DNA of 64,000 nucleotides, taken from assembly GCA_003134555.1 (NCBI GenBank), contig PLBO01000100.1, positions 20,908 to 84,907 of the forward strand. Reading direction: 5' to 3'. The notes under the pieces are model-generated. The model was given only the letters and a program-made list of their open reading frames with translations. It was not told the origin of the DNA and did no database searches. Positions 42,571 through 51,910 of this stretch are shown piece by piece (position 1 is the first letter of the stretch; the number at the start of each line of letters is the position of its first letter). This stretch comes from Actinomycetota bacterium (GTDB lineage Bacteria > Actinomycetota > Acidimicrobiia > IMCC26256 > PALSA-610). The position numbers were made by a program, and so were the translations under genes.

Positions 42571-43893
42571 ATGACCGACCTGCAACCCTTGCTCGTCCGG
42601 CCCGACGGCTTCGTGCCCAAGGAGCGGTACACCACCCGCGACTTCACCGAGCTCGAGCAGGCGCGGTTGTGGCCACGCGTCTGGCAGATCGCCTGCCGCG
42701 AGGAGCAGGTCGCCGGTACCGGCGACTTCGTCGAGTACACGATCGGCGACGAGACCGTCGCGATCGTCCGGGCCGAGACGGGTGCGCTGCACGCGTTCTA
42801 CAACACGTGCCTGCATCGAGGGCGTCGGCTCGCGCAAGGGTCCGGCTCGTTTGCCGAAGGTGCGATCACATGCCCGTATCACGGTTGGTGCTACGCGCTC
42901 GACGGCCGTCTCGTCGACGTTCCCGACCGCGAGGATTTTGTCGGCCTGCCCGACGACCTGGCACTTGCACCCGTGCGGGTCGACACGTGGGGCGGCTTCG
43001 TGTTCGTCAATCTCGACCCCGACGCGGAGCCGTTGCTCGACTATCTCGATCCGTTGCCGACGCTGCTCGGTCCGTATCACCTCGAACAGATGCGCCTGCG
43101 CGCGTCGTTGAGCACGATCATCGACGCGAACTGGAAAGCGGTCGTCGACGCGTTCAACGAGGGCTATCACGTGCAAGGACTGCACCGGCAGATCCTGCCG
43201 TGGACCGACGACGTCAGTATCGAGTACGAGCAGCTCGGCCGGCACGCCCACTACGGGCGCCTTCCCGGCGCGCGCCGGCAGCTCCGGCCGAGTCCACGAC
43301 TGCACCTCGGTCCCGACGAGTACGACGAGGGCGAGATCCTCGCGAACCTCGTCGCCGGGCTCGGCGGCGCGTTCCTCGGCGAGGAGAGCGCCGCGATCGA
43401 AGCGCTGCGCGCGAGCGGACCGCCACCGGGCTCGACTCTGCTCGAGGCCTACCAGGTGCGGCGCATGCAGCTGCTCGAAGCGCGGGGCTTCGACGTGTCC
43501 GGTCTGTCGCCCGACCTCATGACGAGCGCCGACGACGTGTTCTGCTTTCCCAACGTCGTGGGCCCGATCTATCCCGGGAGCGCGATCCTCTTCCGGGTGC
43601 GGCCGCTCGGCCGCGACCCCGACCGTTCGATCAAGGACACCTGGGTGCTCGAGTGGCGCGCACCCGACGCGGACGACGGGCGGCGCGTGCAACCGACGTT
43701 CTTCGCGAACTGGCGCGAGCGCGACTGGGGCGAGATCACCGAGCAGGACTACGACAATCTCGGGAACGTGCAGCAGGGAATGCGGTCGGCGGGATGGACC
43801 GGCGCTCGGCTGAATCCTCGACAGGAGGGCAACGTCTTGCACATGCACCGTGTCATCGACGATTACCTCCGCGACAACGGGCGGAAACCATGA
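42571..43893 (+). CDS. Rieske ring-hydroxylating oxygenase, alpha subunit
   Basis: A 440-residue Rieske non-heme iron oxygenase component. The [2Fe-2S] ligands are CLHRGRRL and CPYHGWCY, and the mononuclear iron ligands appear in FNEGYHVQGLHRQ with a later Asp/Glu. The family hydroxylates aromatic rings or demethylates. No beta subunit or ferredoxin/reductase gene is next to it, so electrons must come from elsewhere. Its stop overlaps the LapA-like start (ATGA). Confidence 0.92.
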   Translation: MTDLQPLLVRPDGFVPKERYTTRDFTELEQARLWPRVWQIACREEQVAGTGDFVEYTIGDETVAIVRAETGALHAFYNTCLHRGRRLAQGSGSFAEGAITCPYHGWCYALDGRLVDVPDREDFVGLPDDLALAPVRVDTWGGFVFVNLDPDAEPLLDYLDPLPTLLGPYHLEQMRLRASLSTIIDANWKAVVDAFNEGYHVQGLHRQILPWTDDVSIEYEQLGRHAHYGRLPGARRQLRPSPRLHLGPDEYDEGEILANLVAGLGGAFLGEESAAIEALRASGPPPGSTLLEAYQVRRMQLLEARGFDVSGLSPDLMTSADDVFCFPNVVGPIYPGSAILFRVRPLGRDPDRSIKDTWVLEWRAPDADDGRRVQPTFFANWRERDWGEITEQDYDNLGNVQQGMRSAGWTGARLNPRQEGNVLHMHRVIDDYLRDNGRKP

Positions 43894-44123
43894 GTGACCA
43901 GAACCTCAAGCGGGAAGGCCGCGACCCGCGTGAGGTTGCGCGACTTATCGGCGCGTTGGTCCTGCTCGGACTGTTGATCGCGTTCGTGATCGACAACACG
44001 CGCGAGGTCAAGGTCGGGTTCGTGTTCTTCGACCACAAGACCCACATGATCTACGTGCTGGTCGTCACCGCCCTCGTCGGCGTGGTCCTCGACCGCCTGT
44101 GGCAGCGCCGGCGCCGTCACTGA
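43890..44123 (+). CDS. LapA-domain (DUF1049) small membrane protein
   Basis: A 77-residue inner-membrane protein with two transmembrane helices (LIGALVLLGLLIAFVIDN and MIYVLVVTALVGVVLDRL) and the LapA/DUF1049 pattern (VKVGFVFF). In Gram-negative bacteria LapA is linked to lipopolysaccharide assembly; the actinobacterial role is unknown. Overlap with the Rieske stop couples its translation to that oxygenase, which is an odd pairing. Confidence 0.8.
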   Translation: MSDQNLKREGRDPREVARLIGALVLLGLLIAFVIDNTREVKVGFVFFDHKTHMIYVLVVTALVGVVLDRLWQRRRRH

Positions 44124-44130
44124 CCACGCG

Positions 44131-45933
44131 TCACCAGCTGCCCCCGCCCCCGCCGCCACCACCGCCGCCGGAGAATCCACCGCCGAAGCCACTTCCGCTC
44201 GACGACGACGGTTGGCTCGCGTAGAGCGTGCCGGTGGCAACCGTGCCGAAATGATTGATCGAGCTCGCGAGCAAGATCGCGTTGAAGGGCGCGTTGCCGC
44301 GGTACCAGCCGGTCTCGAGTTGCTGCGCGTCGAGCTGGGCGAAGACCCGAGCCCATTTGTCGGTGCAGCCGAACACGATCGCGTACGGCAGGTACTGCGA
44401 GAAGATCTCGTGCTGTTCGGCGAACTTCTCGCGCAAGCCCTGGTCGCCTTCGTCGAACAGCCGCCGGAACCCGCGCACGCGTGAGAACATCGCGCTGCCC
44501 TTGCCCGTGCGCGACGGCATGTGACTCGCGACCGCGAGCAGCGTGACGGCTCCGAGCACGAGGCCCACCGGAACCAGCCCGAACGACGACAGCGCCGCGA
44601 CGATCACGGTGACCGCGACCGCGAGCACGAGAACTCCGAGCGCAATGAGGACCCAGCGCTGGCGGGTGCGGTCCGGACGAACCCGGTACCAACCTTGGGT
44701 GACGACGTCGTCGTACATCGCGTCCTGGATCTGCGCCAGCTCGCTGCGGAACTTGTACTTGAGATCGGAGAGCTTGACCGATGGTCCCGAGCCGAAGAGC
44801 GCGTTCATCAGCGCGGTCTCGTACGGAAGCAATGTTCCCTTGCCGGCGACCTCGGTGGCGGTGAGCTCGTAGTCGCCGTCGAGATCGGTGATCGTGAGCC
44901 AACCGCGCACGGCGAGGTCGACGATCGTCGCGGTGACGTCGACGAGATTCGCGTGCTCGTCGACGAGCGTGCCGACCTGGCCGGGCAACACGCCGTTCGG
45001 GGGTACGAATTCGACCGGTCCCGCGGCCTCGCGCCCGATGCCGACGGGTTCCTCCGCCCCGCTCTCGTTGCCGAACGCGGCGTCGACTGCCGAGCCCGCG
45101 TACCGGCGGTCGCGGCCGCGCCGCCTCGCGAGCCAGAGGACCGAGCCGATCGTCAGCAGCGTGATGACGATCGCGGGAGCGAGTGTGTTCGCGCGTACGG
45201 CGAACGCGTCGGCCGCCGTGCGTCGGCGTTCGAGGATCGGTTGCGGGTCGGGCACGATCGATCCCGAAGGAAGGCCGACGACGACCGTGAGGCCCGCTCC
45301 CGGGCCGAGATCGGTCTGCGAGAACGTCGCGGCGCGGCCCCGCGCCGACGCCCCGGCGCAAGTGAGTCGGCTGCCTTGCGCGCCGGCGTAGCAGGCAGCC
45401 TGCGTGATCGCCGCCGGACCACTGACGGTAACGGTCGCGCGGTCGATCGGCACCGGCCACTGGTTCCCGATCGCGTCCCAGTAGAGCTCTTGGTGGTCGC
45501 CGAATGCGCGCGCCGCACCCTCGACGCGATATTCGATCGTGTACCGGTGAACGCCGGTGACCGTGATGTTCGGGTCGCCGATGCGCAGGTGCAGATAGTT
45601 CCCGGTGTGGCTCACTTGCACCGGCGTGGATTGGTTGTCGGCGTTCACCGTCACGTCGCTGATCCGGTAGCGCCGGTCGTGGTGCGCGTCGTACGTCTCG
45701 CGCTCGACGAGGTCGCGAAAGATCCCGTGGTGCGCCGCGGCCCCGAAGTCGTAAGTGATCTGCTCGTTCACCACCAGACCTCCGTCGCCTCCGAGCTGCA
45801 TGGCGACCTCGTAGTCGGCGATGTGCTCACCGGCCGATTGCGCAGGCGCGCGCGACGCAGACGCGACAATCGATGCCGCGCCCGCAACGAGCGCGAGCCC
45901 GGCAACGATCGTGATTCGTAGGAGTCGCCTCAT
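44131..45933 (-). CDS. DUF2207 membrane protein with Gly/Ser-rich tail
   Basis: A 600-residue DUF2207 protein: signal peptide (about 1-32), an extracytoplasmic N-terminal domain (YEVAMQLGGDGGLVVNEQITYDFG), a transmembrane region near 255-280 and further helices near 430-480, then a soluble FGCTDKWARVFAQ segment. It ends in glycine-rich GFGGGFSGGGGGGGGG followed by SW, as is typical of DUF2207 (TPM-like) proteins. Function unknown. Its start overlaps the sulfatase stop (ATGA). Confidence 0.88.
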   Translation of the reverse strand: MRRLLRITIVAGLALVAGAASIVASASRAPAQSAGEHIADYEVAMQLGGDGGLVVNEQITYDFGAAAHHGIFRDLVERETYDAHHDRRYRISDVTVNADNQSTPVQVSHTGNYLHLRIGDPNITVTGVHRYTIEYRVEGAARAFGDHQELYWDAIGNQWPVPIDRATVTVSGPAAITQAACYAGAQGSRLTCAGASARGRAATFSQTDLGPGAGLTVVVGLPSGSIVPDPQPILERRRTAADAFAVRANTLAPAIVITLLTIGSVLWLARRRGRDRRYAGSAVDAAFGNESGAEEPVGIGREAAGPVEFVPPNGVLPGQVGTLVDEHANLVDVTATIVDLAVRGWLTITDLDGDYELTATEVAGKGTLLPYETALMNALFGSGPSVKLSDLKYKFRSELAQIQDAMYDDVVTQGWYRVRPDRTRQRWVLIALGVLVLAVAVTVIVAALSSFGLVPVGLVLGAVTLLAVASHMPSRTGKGSAMFSRVRGFRRLFDEGDQGLREKFAEQHEIFSQYLPYAIVFGCTDKWARVFAQLDAQQLETGWYRGNAPFNAILLASSINHFGTVATGTLYASQPSSSSGSGFGGGFSGGGGGGGGGGSW

Positions 45934-48218
45934 TGCTCGGCCATGATCGCGTCGTACTCGCCTTCAGGGTCGTGGTGCGGCGATCCGGAGACGTCGACGA
46001 CGACCCGGTCGATCTCGACGTTCGCGCGGAACGGTGCGTCGTAGCCGTTCCCGATGGCCGGTCCGACCTCGTAGCCGCACGTCAACCCGCCGCCGGTGTA
46101 GGAGAACGTCATCGGGGTGAAGTGCGGGATGTCGCCCGTGCCTACAACCCGGCCGTCGACGAGCAACTCGCCGCGCCCGGTGAACTCTGCTCTCTTGGTG
46201 AAGGCGTACGCGACCTGATGCGCGCCCGCAGTGACAACGGCTTCGCTGTCGACGATGTCACGGCTCGCGCCGTAGAGGTTGTGCACGTAGCGGAGCCGGC
46301 CGTCGATCATCTGGAAGGTGAAGCCACCGAGCACGGAGCCGAGCGCGAGCAACGTCCCTTCCGGGACGACGCCGGAAGGGACCGTGATCGTCGCGGTGAT
46401 CGTGTGCGAACGATTGCGCACGTTGACCGCGACGGCCTCCGGTACAGGCGCGCCGTTCGGGTAGTACACGTATGTCGTGCGGGACTGCCGGGTCGTCGGC
46501 CGCGGGTTCATGATCGCGAACAGCGGACGGTTGTCGAGTGGGAGCACGTCGTTGCGTGCAGCTTCCTCCCACCACAACGCGACCATCGCCGCGAGCCGCT
46601 CGGGCTCGGCCGCCGCGACGTCGTTCGTCTCCGACGGGTCGGCCACGACGTCGTACAGCTCCCAGACATCGTCGTCGAAGGGCGCGTCGGGGTCGAGGCC
46701 GTCGTCGTACATCGCGCCGAGCGGGTGGAAGGTGACCGCCTTCCACCCGCGGTGGTAGATGCCACGCGAGCCGAGCATCTCGAAGTGTTGCGTCTCGTGC
46801 GTCTCGGGCGCGCCCTCGGTGCGGAGCACGGGCGCGAAGCTCGCCCCGTCGATGCGCGACTGCTCGAGACCGTCGATCGCCGCCGGCGCCTCGATGCCGA
46901 CGAGCTCGAGGATGGTGGGCAGTACGTCGACGGCGTGTGCGAACTGCCGTCGCGTCCCGCCGCGTCCGGTCATTCCCGGCGCCGACACGATGCACGGATC
47001 GGCGACACCGCCCTCGTGCACCTCTCGCTTCCAGCGCTTGAACGGCGTGTTCCCCGCCATCGTCCAGCCCCACGGGTAGTTGTTGTGCGCGGTGGGGCCG
47101 CCGATCTCGTCGATCCGCGCTCGCAGCTCGCGCCGTCCCGCGGGCGCGCCGTTCATGAGCCGACCGTCGTTGATCGAACCCTTGGGTCCGCCCTCGGCGC
47201 TGGCGCCGTTGTCGGAGACCGCGACCACCAGCGTGTTGTCGAGGTCTCCGGTCTGCGCGAGGAATGCGAGCAGCCGGGCGATCTGCGCGTCGGTGTACGA
47301 CAGGTACGCGGCGAAGCACTCCATGAAGCGGGCCGCGACGGCGCGATCCTCCGCCTTGAGCGAGTCCCAGGCCGGCACCCAATGCGGGCGGGGGGAGAGC
47401 TGCGTGTGCGCGGGGAGCACGCCCGCGGCGATCTGGCGGGCGAACGTGGCCTCGCGCCAGACGTCCCAGCCGCCGTCGAACTGTCCGCGGTAGCGCTCGA
47501 TCCATTCCTGCGGGGCGTGATGGGGCGAGTGACACGCGCCCGTCGCGAAGTAACAGAAGAACGGCCGATCGGCGTCGACCGCGCGCAAGTCGGCGAGGAA
47601 CTCGATGGCGCGATCGGCGAGATCGGCGCTCAGGTGATATCCGTCCTCGGGCCGAGCGGGCGCAAGCACCGAGTGGTTGTCGTGGTAGAGCGACGGCACG
47701 AACTGGTGGGTCTCACCGCCGTGGAACCCGTACCAACGGTCGAAGCCGCGCGCGAGCGGCCACGACGTCCGGGACGCGGCCATGTGCGTTTCGTCCTCGG
47801 GAGTGAGATGCCACTTGCCGACCGCGTAGGTCGCGTAGCCGTGCGCGCGCAGGATCTCCGAGAGGAAGCCGTTCTCGCGCGGGATCCGGCCCCAGTAGCC
47901 GGGGTAGCCGACGGCGAGGTCGGCGACGCGGCCCATGCCGTTGCGGTGATGGTTGCGCCCGGTGAGGAGGCACGCGCGCGTCGGTGAGCACAACGCGGTC
48001 GTATGGAAGTTGGTGAGCCGGATGCCGTCGTGGGCAAGACCGTCGAACGCCGGCGTCGAGATGTCGGAGCCGTAGCATCCGAGCTGCGCGAACCCGACGT
48101 CGTCGAGAACGAGCAGGAGCACGTTGGGCGCGCCGGCCGGCGGCTGCGGATCGGGCGGCCACCATGGTGTCGAGGTTCGCCAGTCTCGTCCGATCACGCC
48201 TGGGAAATCGCGGTTCAT
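45930..48218 (-). CDS. Arylsulfatase-type sulfatase with C-terminal extension
   Basis: A 762-residue sulfatase hydrolysing sulfate esters. The formylglycine motif is CSPTRACLLTGR (Cys about residue 77, converted by FGE), metal and catalytic residues are in LLLVLDDVGFAQLGCYG, VGKWHLTPED and AVSDNGAS. The region after about residue 530 is a C-terminal beta domain (AYAFTKRAEFTGRGELLVDG) seen in arylsulfatase A-like enzymes. No signal peptide, so the enzyme is probably cytoplasmic. No sulfatase-modifying FGE gene is in the window. A CAGACT box lies 6 bases before the ATG at 48218. Confidence 0.9.
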   Translation of the reverse strand: MNRDFPGVIGRDWRTSTPWWPPDPQPPAGAPNVLLLVLDDVGFAQLGCYGSDISTPAFDGLAHDGIRLTNFHTTALCSPTRACLLTGRNHHRNGMGRVADLAVGYPGYWGRIPRENGFLSEILRAHGYATYAVGKWHLTPEDETHMAASRTSWPLARGFDRWYGFHGGETHQFVPSLYHDNHSVLAPARPEDGYHLSADLADRAIEFLADLRAVDADRPFFCYFATGACHSPHHAPQEWIERYRGQFDGGWDVWREATFARQIAAGVLPAHTQLSPRPHWVPAWDSLKAEDRAVAARFMECFAAYLSYTDAQIARLLAFLAQTGDLDNTLVVAVSDNGASAEGGPKGSINDGRLMNGAPAGRRELRARIDEIGGPTAHNNYPWGWTMAGNTPFKRWKREVHEGGVADPCIVSAPGMTGRGGTRRQFAHAVDVLPTILELVGIEAPAAIDGLEQSRIDGASFAPVLRTEGAPETHETQHFEMLGSRGIYHRGWKAVTFHPLGAMYDDGLDPDAPFDDDVWELYDVVADPSETNDVAAAEPERLAAMVALWWEEAARNDVLPLDNRPLFAIMNPRPTTRQSRTTYVYYPNGAPVPEAVAVNVRNRSHTITATITVPSGVVPEGTLLALGSVLGGFTFQMIDGRLRYVHNLYGASRDIVDSEAVVTAGAHQVAYAFTKRAEFTGRGELLVDGRVVGTGDIPHFTPMTFSYTGGGLTCGYEVGPAIGNGYDAPFRANVEIDRVVVDVSGSPHHDPEGEYDAIMAEQ

Positions 48219-48295
48219 GCCCTGAGTCTGCCAAGCCCTCGACCCAGAGGTAGTCCAACTCGCGTGAGCGAGTTCGAGCGCGATAGACCGTGCGG

Positions 48296-49309
48296 ATGAA
48301 GCTCGGACTACAGCTCGGTTACTGGGGCGCGCAACCGAACCCGTTCTCGATCGCACTTTCGCAGGAAGCGGAACGGCTCGAATACGACTCCGTGTGGACC
48401 GCGGAGGCGTGGGGCTCCGACGCGTTCACCCCGGCCGCCTGGATCGGCGCGCACACCTCGCGGATCCGCTTGTGCACCGGCATCGTCCAGATCTCGGCGC
48501 GCACACCGGCATCGTGCGCGATGCAAGCGCTCACGCTCGATCACCTGTCGAATGGTCGCTTCACCCTCGGTCTCGGCGTCTCCGGCCCGCAAGTGGTGGA
48601 GGGCTGGTACGGCCAGCCCTTCGGCAAGCCGCTGGCCCGCACGCGTGAATACATCGAAATCGTCCGGCGCATCCTGCGACGCGACGAGCCGGTCGAGTTT
48701 CACGGTGAGCACTACCGGCTTCCCTACGACGGACCGAACGCGTGGGGACTCGGGAAGCCGTTGCGTTCCATCACGCATCCGCTTCGTTCCGATCTGCCGA
48801 TTCTGCTCGGCGCGGAAGGTCCGAAGAACATCGCGCTCGCGGCCGAGATCGCCGACGGCTGGATGCCGCTCTACTACTCGCCCTTCCGCCAGGAGGTCTA
48901 CGCGGAATCGTTGAAGGCGGCCGCCGACAAGCCGGGTTTCGAGGTGTGCGTCAACGTCATGGGCTGCCGGATCGCCGACGACATCGAAGAGGCGCTCATG
49001 CCGACCAAGGCCGCGCTCGCCTTCTACATCGGGGGGATGGGCGCGCGCAGCCGCAACTTCCACATGGAGTTGATGAGCCGCATGGGGTTCGAAGCCGAAG
49101 CGCACAAGATCCAGGATCTGTTCTTCGAAGGCCGCCGCGACGAGGCCATTCCGCTCGTGCCCACACAGTTTGCGGACGAGATCTCGCTCGTCGGCTCGAA
49201 GGCGCGCATCCGTGAGCGGCTCGAGGCATGGAACGACAGCCCCGTCACGACGATCATCATCAACGGCGACATCGAGACGCTGCGGACGATGGCCGAGCTC
49301 GCGGGTTGA
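48296..49309 (+). CDS. LLM-class F420-dependent oxidoreductase
   Basis: A 337-residue F420- or FMN-dependent LLM oxidoreductase beginning KLGLQLGYWGAQPN and containing DSVWTAEAWGSDAFTPAAWIGAHTSRIRLCTGI, the pattern of F420-dependent enzymes in mycobacteria. The ILLGAEGPKNIALAAEIADGWMPLYYS segment is also diagnostic. Substrate unknown. TAGACC lies 6 bases before the ATG at 48296, without a Shine-Dalgarno. Confidence 0.88.
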   Translation: MKLGLQLGYWGAQPNPFSIALSQEAERLEYDSVWTAEAWGSDAFTPAAWIGAHTSRIRLCTGIVQISARTPASCAMQALTLDHLSNGRFTLGLGVSGPQVVEGWYGQPFGKPLARTREYIEIVRRILRRDEPVEFHGEHYRLPYDGPNAWGLGKPLRSITHPLRSDLPILLGAEGPKNIALAAEIADGWMPLYYSPFRQEVYAESLKAAADKPGFEVCVNVMGCRIADDIEEALMPTKAALAFYIGGMGARSRNFHMELMSRMGFEAEAHKIQDLFFEGRRDEAIPLVPTQFADEISLVGSKARIRERLEAWNDSPVTTIIINGDIETLRTMAELAG

Positions 49310-49322
49310 TCGGTCGTCAGGG

Positions 49323-49934
49323 CTAGACGAGTTCGAGGCGCCCGGCGCGCTCGAACCGACGCGCGACGTCGCTCCAGTCGAGCACGTTCCAAATTGCTTT
49401 CACGTAGTCGGGGCGACGGTTCTCGTACTGCAGGTAGTACGCGTGTTCCCAGGCGTCGATGACGAGCAGCGGGACCCCACCCTGACCGACGTTGCCCTGG
49501 TGGTCGTAGATTTGCTCGATGAAGAGCCGCTGGCCGAGCGGCTCCCACGAGAGCGCGCCCCAACCCGAGCCCTGAACCGTGGCCGCCGACGACGTGAGCT
49601 GCTTCTTGAAGGCGTCGAACGAGCCGAAATGCTCGTCGATCGCGGCCGCGAGCTCGCCGTCGGGACGATCGCCGCCGTGCGGTGAGAGGTTCTTCCAGAA
49701 CAGCGTGTGCAGCACGTGTCCGGAAAGGTTGAACGCGAGAGTCTTCTCGAGCCCGACGATCGCACTGAGGTCGTCGGTCTCGCGTGCCGCCGCGAGTTTC
49801 TCGAGCGTGGCGTTCACGCCGTCGACGTAGGCCTTGTGGTGCTTGTCGTGGTGAAGCTCGAGCATGCGTGCCGAGTAGTGCGGTTCGAGCGCGGCGTAGT
49901 CGTAGTCGAGCGGGGGGAGCTCGTAAGGCTTCAT
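49323..49934 (-). CDS. sodA: Fe/Mn superoxide dismutase
   Basis: A 203-residue superoxide dismutase. Metal ligands are His28 (LELHHDKHH), a second His in [12 protein letters not shown] and Asp/His in [21 protein letters not shown]. The family markers KNLSPHGG and WGALSWEP are present. Metal choice cannot be settled by eye. Start ATG at 49934 shares one base with the MarR stop (TGATG), and GGAGGA inside the MarR end serves as ribosome site, so it is expressed from the MarR promoter. Confidence 0.95.
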   Translation of the reverse strand: MKPYELPPLDYDYAALEPHYSARMLELHHDKHHKAYVDGVNATLEKLAAARETDDLSAIVGLEKTLAFNLSGHVLHTLFWKNLSPHGGDRPDGELAAAIDEHFGSFDAFKKQLTSSAATVQGSGWGALSWEPLGQRLFIEQIYDHQGNVGQGGVPLLVIDAWEHAYYLQYENRRPDYVKAIWNVLDWSDVARRFERAGRLELV

Positions 49935-50452
49935 CATTCCTCCAAGATTTGACGTACCGCCCGCGTTCCCGACGATTGGGTGTTCGATGGTTTCGGTCCT
50001 TCGCCCGCGGCCTGCGCGAACTTGTTGAGCGCGTTCACGGCTGCGAGTCGGTCGTCGGCACCCATTCGCCGCATGACCTCGTCGAGCTCCTTCCGGCGCG
50101 CCGCCATCACGTTCTCGACGACGGTTGTACCCATCGCCGTCAACGCAATCACCACTTCGCGCCGGTCGACGGCCGACGGAGCCCGCACCACCAAGGCGCG
50201 CGCCACCAGCCGATTGCACATCCGCGTCATGGTCGACGCGTGCACTGCCAAACGGTCGGCCAGCGCGCTGACCGTCTGCGGGCCCGAGGTCGCGAGTACC
50301 ACCAGTGACCGGAACTGCGGGAGCGTGACGTCGGCGTTGACGGCGGAGAGCGATCGCACGCTGATCGCGACGAGCGCGCGGCTCGCCCGTAGCAGCGCGT
50401 CGACCACGGGATCGGCCGTGGCATCGGGCATGTCGAGGGGCTGTCCGCTCAC
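49934..50452 (-). CDS. MarR-family regulator co-transcribed with SOD
   Basis: A 172-residue MarR regulator ([32 protein letters not shown] winged helix; wing [16 protein letters not shown]). It leads the superoxide dismutase gene and may control it in response to oxidative or phenolic signals. The GTG at 50452 is chosen because TAGGAT (50466-50461) lies 8 bases upstream; an ATG at 50431 is the alternative. Divergent from the FAD dehydrogenase operon. Confidence 0.8.
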   Translation of the reverse strand: MSGQPLDMPDATADPVVDALLRASRALVAISVRSLSAVNADVTLPQFRSLVVLATSGPQTVSALADRLAVHASTMTRMCNRLVARALVVRAPSAVDRREVVIALTAMGTTVVENVMAARRKELDEVMRRMGADDRLAAVNALNKFAQAAGEGPKPSNTQSSGTRAVRQILEE

Positions 50453-50460
50453 GAGGACCG

Positions 50461-50512
50461 ATCCTACGATGACGGCGCTGGGCTTGACCGACGCGGGCGG
50501 GCCGCCTACACA
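50461..50512. promoter_or_regulatory. Divergent promoters between MarR-SOD and the FAD dehydrogenase operon
   Basis: Plus strand: TTGACC (50484-50489), 17-base spacer, TACACA (50507-50512), then 6 bases to the ATG at 50519, a good leaderless promoter. Minus strand: TAGGAT (50466-50461), 8 bases before the GTG at 50452, with no clear -35. Confidence 0.6.
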
Positions 50513-50518
50513 AGCCGG

Positions 50519-51892
50519 ATGGCGGATCTCGAAGCGCGGCTCTTGGAGGTGCTGGCACCACAGCACGTCCAATTCGGCGACGCGATCGGAGAGGACTACA
50601 CGCACGATGAGGCATTGACCGCCACTCCAGTGCTGCCTCTGGCGGTCGTCCGGCCCGGTTCGACCGGCGAGGTCGCGGCGATCGCCCGCATATGCGACGA
50701 GTTGCACGTGCCACTCACGGCCCGAGGCGCCGGCACCGGATTGTCCGGGGCGTGCATACCGAGCGCCGACGGGATCGTGGTCTCGCTGGAGCGCATGAAC
50801 GAGATCGTCGAGATCGACACCGACAACTACGTCGCAGTCGTGCAGCCGGGTGTCAGCCTCGATCAGCTCGACGACGCGCTTGCGCCGATGGGCCTCGTAT
50901 ACCCGGTTTGTCCGGGCGAGAACAGCGCCTCGCTCGGCGGCAACGTCGCGACGAACGCGGGTGGGATGCGCGCGGTGAAGTACGGCGTCACGCGGCACCA
51001 TGTGCTCGGGCTGGAAGCGGTGTTGGCGAACGGCGACGTGATCCGCACCGGCGGGAAGTTCGTGAAGGCGACGACCGGATACGACCTCACCCAGCTCGTC
51101 ATCGGCTCCGAGGGCACGCTCGCGATCGTGACCGAAGCCGTTCTCAAGGTCTATCCGCGGCCACAACACAGCGCCACGATCCTCGTTCCGTTCGCGTCGG
51201 TCGACGAGATCGCGTCGGCCGTCCCGAACATCGTGCGCAGCGGCGTCAACCCCGCCGTGCTCGAGTACGTCGACGGCGGCGGGCTCGCCACGCTCGCGGC
51301 GAATGTCGGGCTCGACCTCGGCATCAGCGCCGAAGTCCAAGCCGCCGCACGCGCGTATCTCATCGTCGTGATCGAGCAACACGTGGAGCAACGGTTGGAA
51401 GAGGATGTCGCGATGCTCGCGGAGCAGGTCTCCGACCTCGGCGCGATCGACGTGTACGTCCTGCCGCCACGTTCGGGCGCGCTGCTGCTCGAAGCTCGGG
51501 AGAAGGCGTTCTGGGTCGTGAAGGCGCTCGGTGCGAACGACATCATCGATGTGGTCGTTCCGCGGGCCTCGGTGCCGCAGTATCTGCGAGCGGTGACGGC
51601 GATCGCCACCGAGCACGCGTCGTTGGTGAGCGCCGCCGGGCACGCGGGCGACGGCAACATCCACTTGTCGGTGTTCCAGCCCGACGACGAGGTGCGGCAC
51701 CGGGTGATGCACGCGATCATCGCGGCCGGCGTGGAGATGGGCGGGGCGATCTCCGCCGAGCACGGCATCGGCAAGGAGAAGAAGCAGTACTTTCTCGAGC
51801 TCGAAGACCCCAACAAGATTGCGTTGATGCGCCGAATCAAGGCCGCCTTCGATCCGAACGGTGTGCTCAACCCCGGAACGTTGCTCGACTGA
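50519..51892 (+). CDS. FAD-linked 2-hydroxyacid dehydrogenase (GlcD/D-lactate-dehydrogenase type)
   Basis: A 457-residue FAD-binding PCMH-type oxidoreductase that should oxidise a 2-hydroxy acid to its 2-keto acid. Flavin contacts appear in [24 protein letters not shown] and [36 protein letters not shown]; the C-terminal [13 protein letters not shown] and [13 protein letters not shown] are GlcD signatures. First gene of an operon with the TPP enzyme, suggesting a hydroxyacid to keto acid to aldehyde path. Confidence 0.9.
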   Translation: MADLEARLLEVLAPQHVQFGDAIGEDYTHDEALTATPVLPLAVVRPGSTGEVAAIARICDELHVPLTARGAGTGLSGACIPSADGIVVSLERMNEIVEIDTDNYVAVVQPGVSLDQLDDALAPMGLVYPVCPGENSASLGGNVATNAGGMRAVKYGVTRHHVLGLEAVLANGDVIRTGGKFVKATTGYDLTQLVIGSEGTLAIVTEAVLKVYPRPQHSATILVPFASVDEIASAVPNIVRSGVNPAVLEYVDGGGLATLAANVGLDLGISAEVQAAARAYLIVVIEQHVEQRLEEDVAMLAEQVSDLGAIDVYVLPPRSGALLLEAREKAFWVVKALGANDIIDVVVPRASVPQYLRAVTAIATEHASLVSAAGHAGDGNIHLSVFQPDDEVRHRVMHAIIAAGVEMGGAISAEHGIGKEKKQYFLELEDPNKIALMRRIKAAFDPNGVLNPGTLLD

Positions 51893-51910
51893 GCCGAGGA
51901 GACCGAAATC

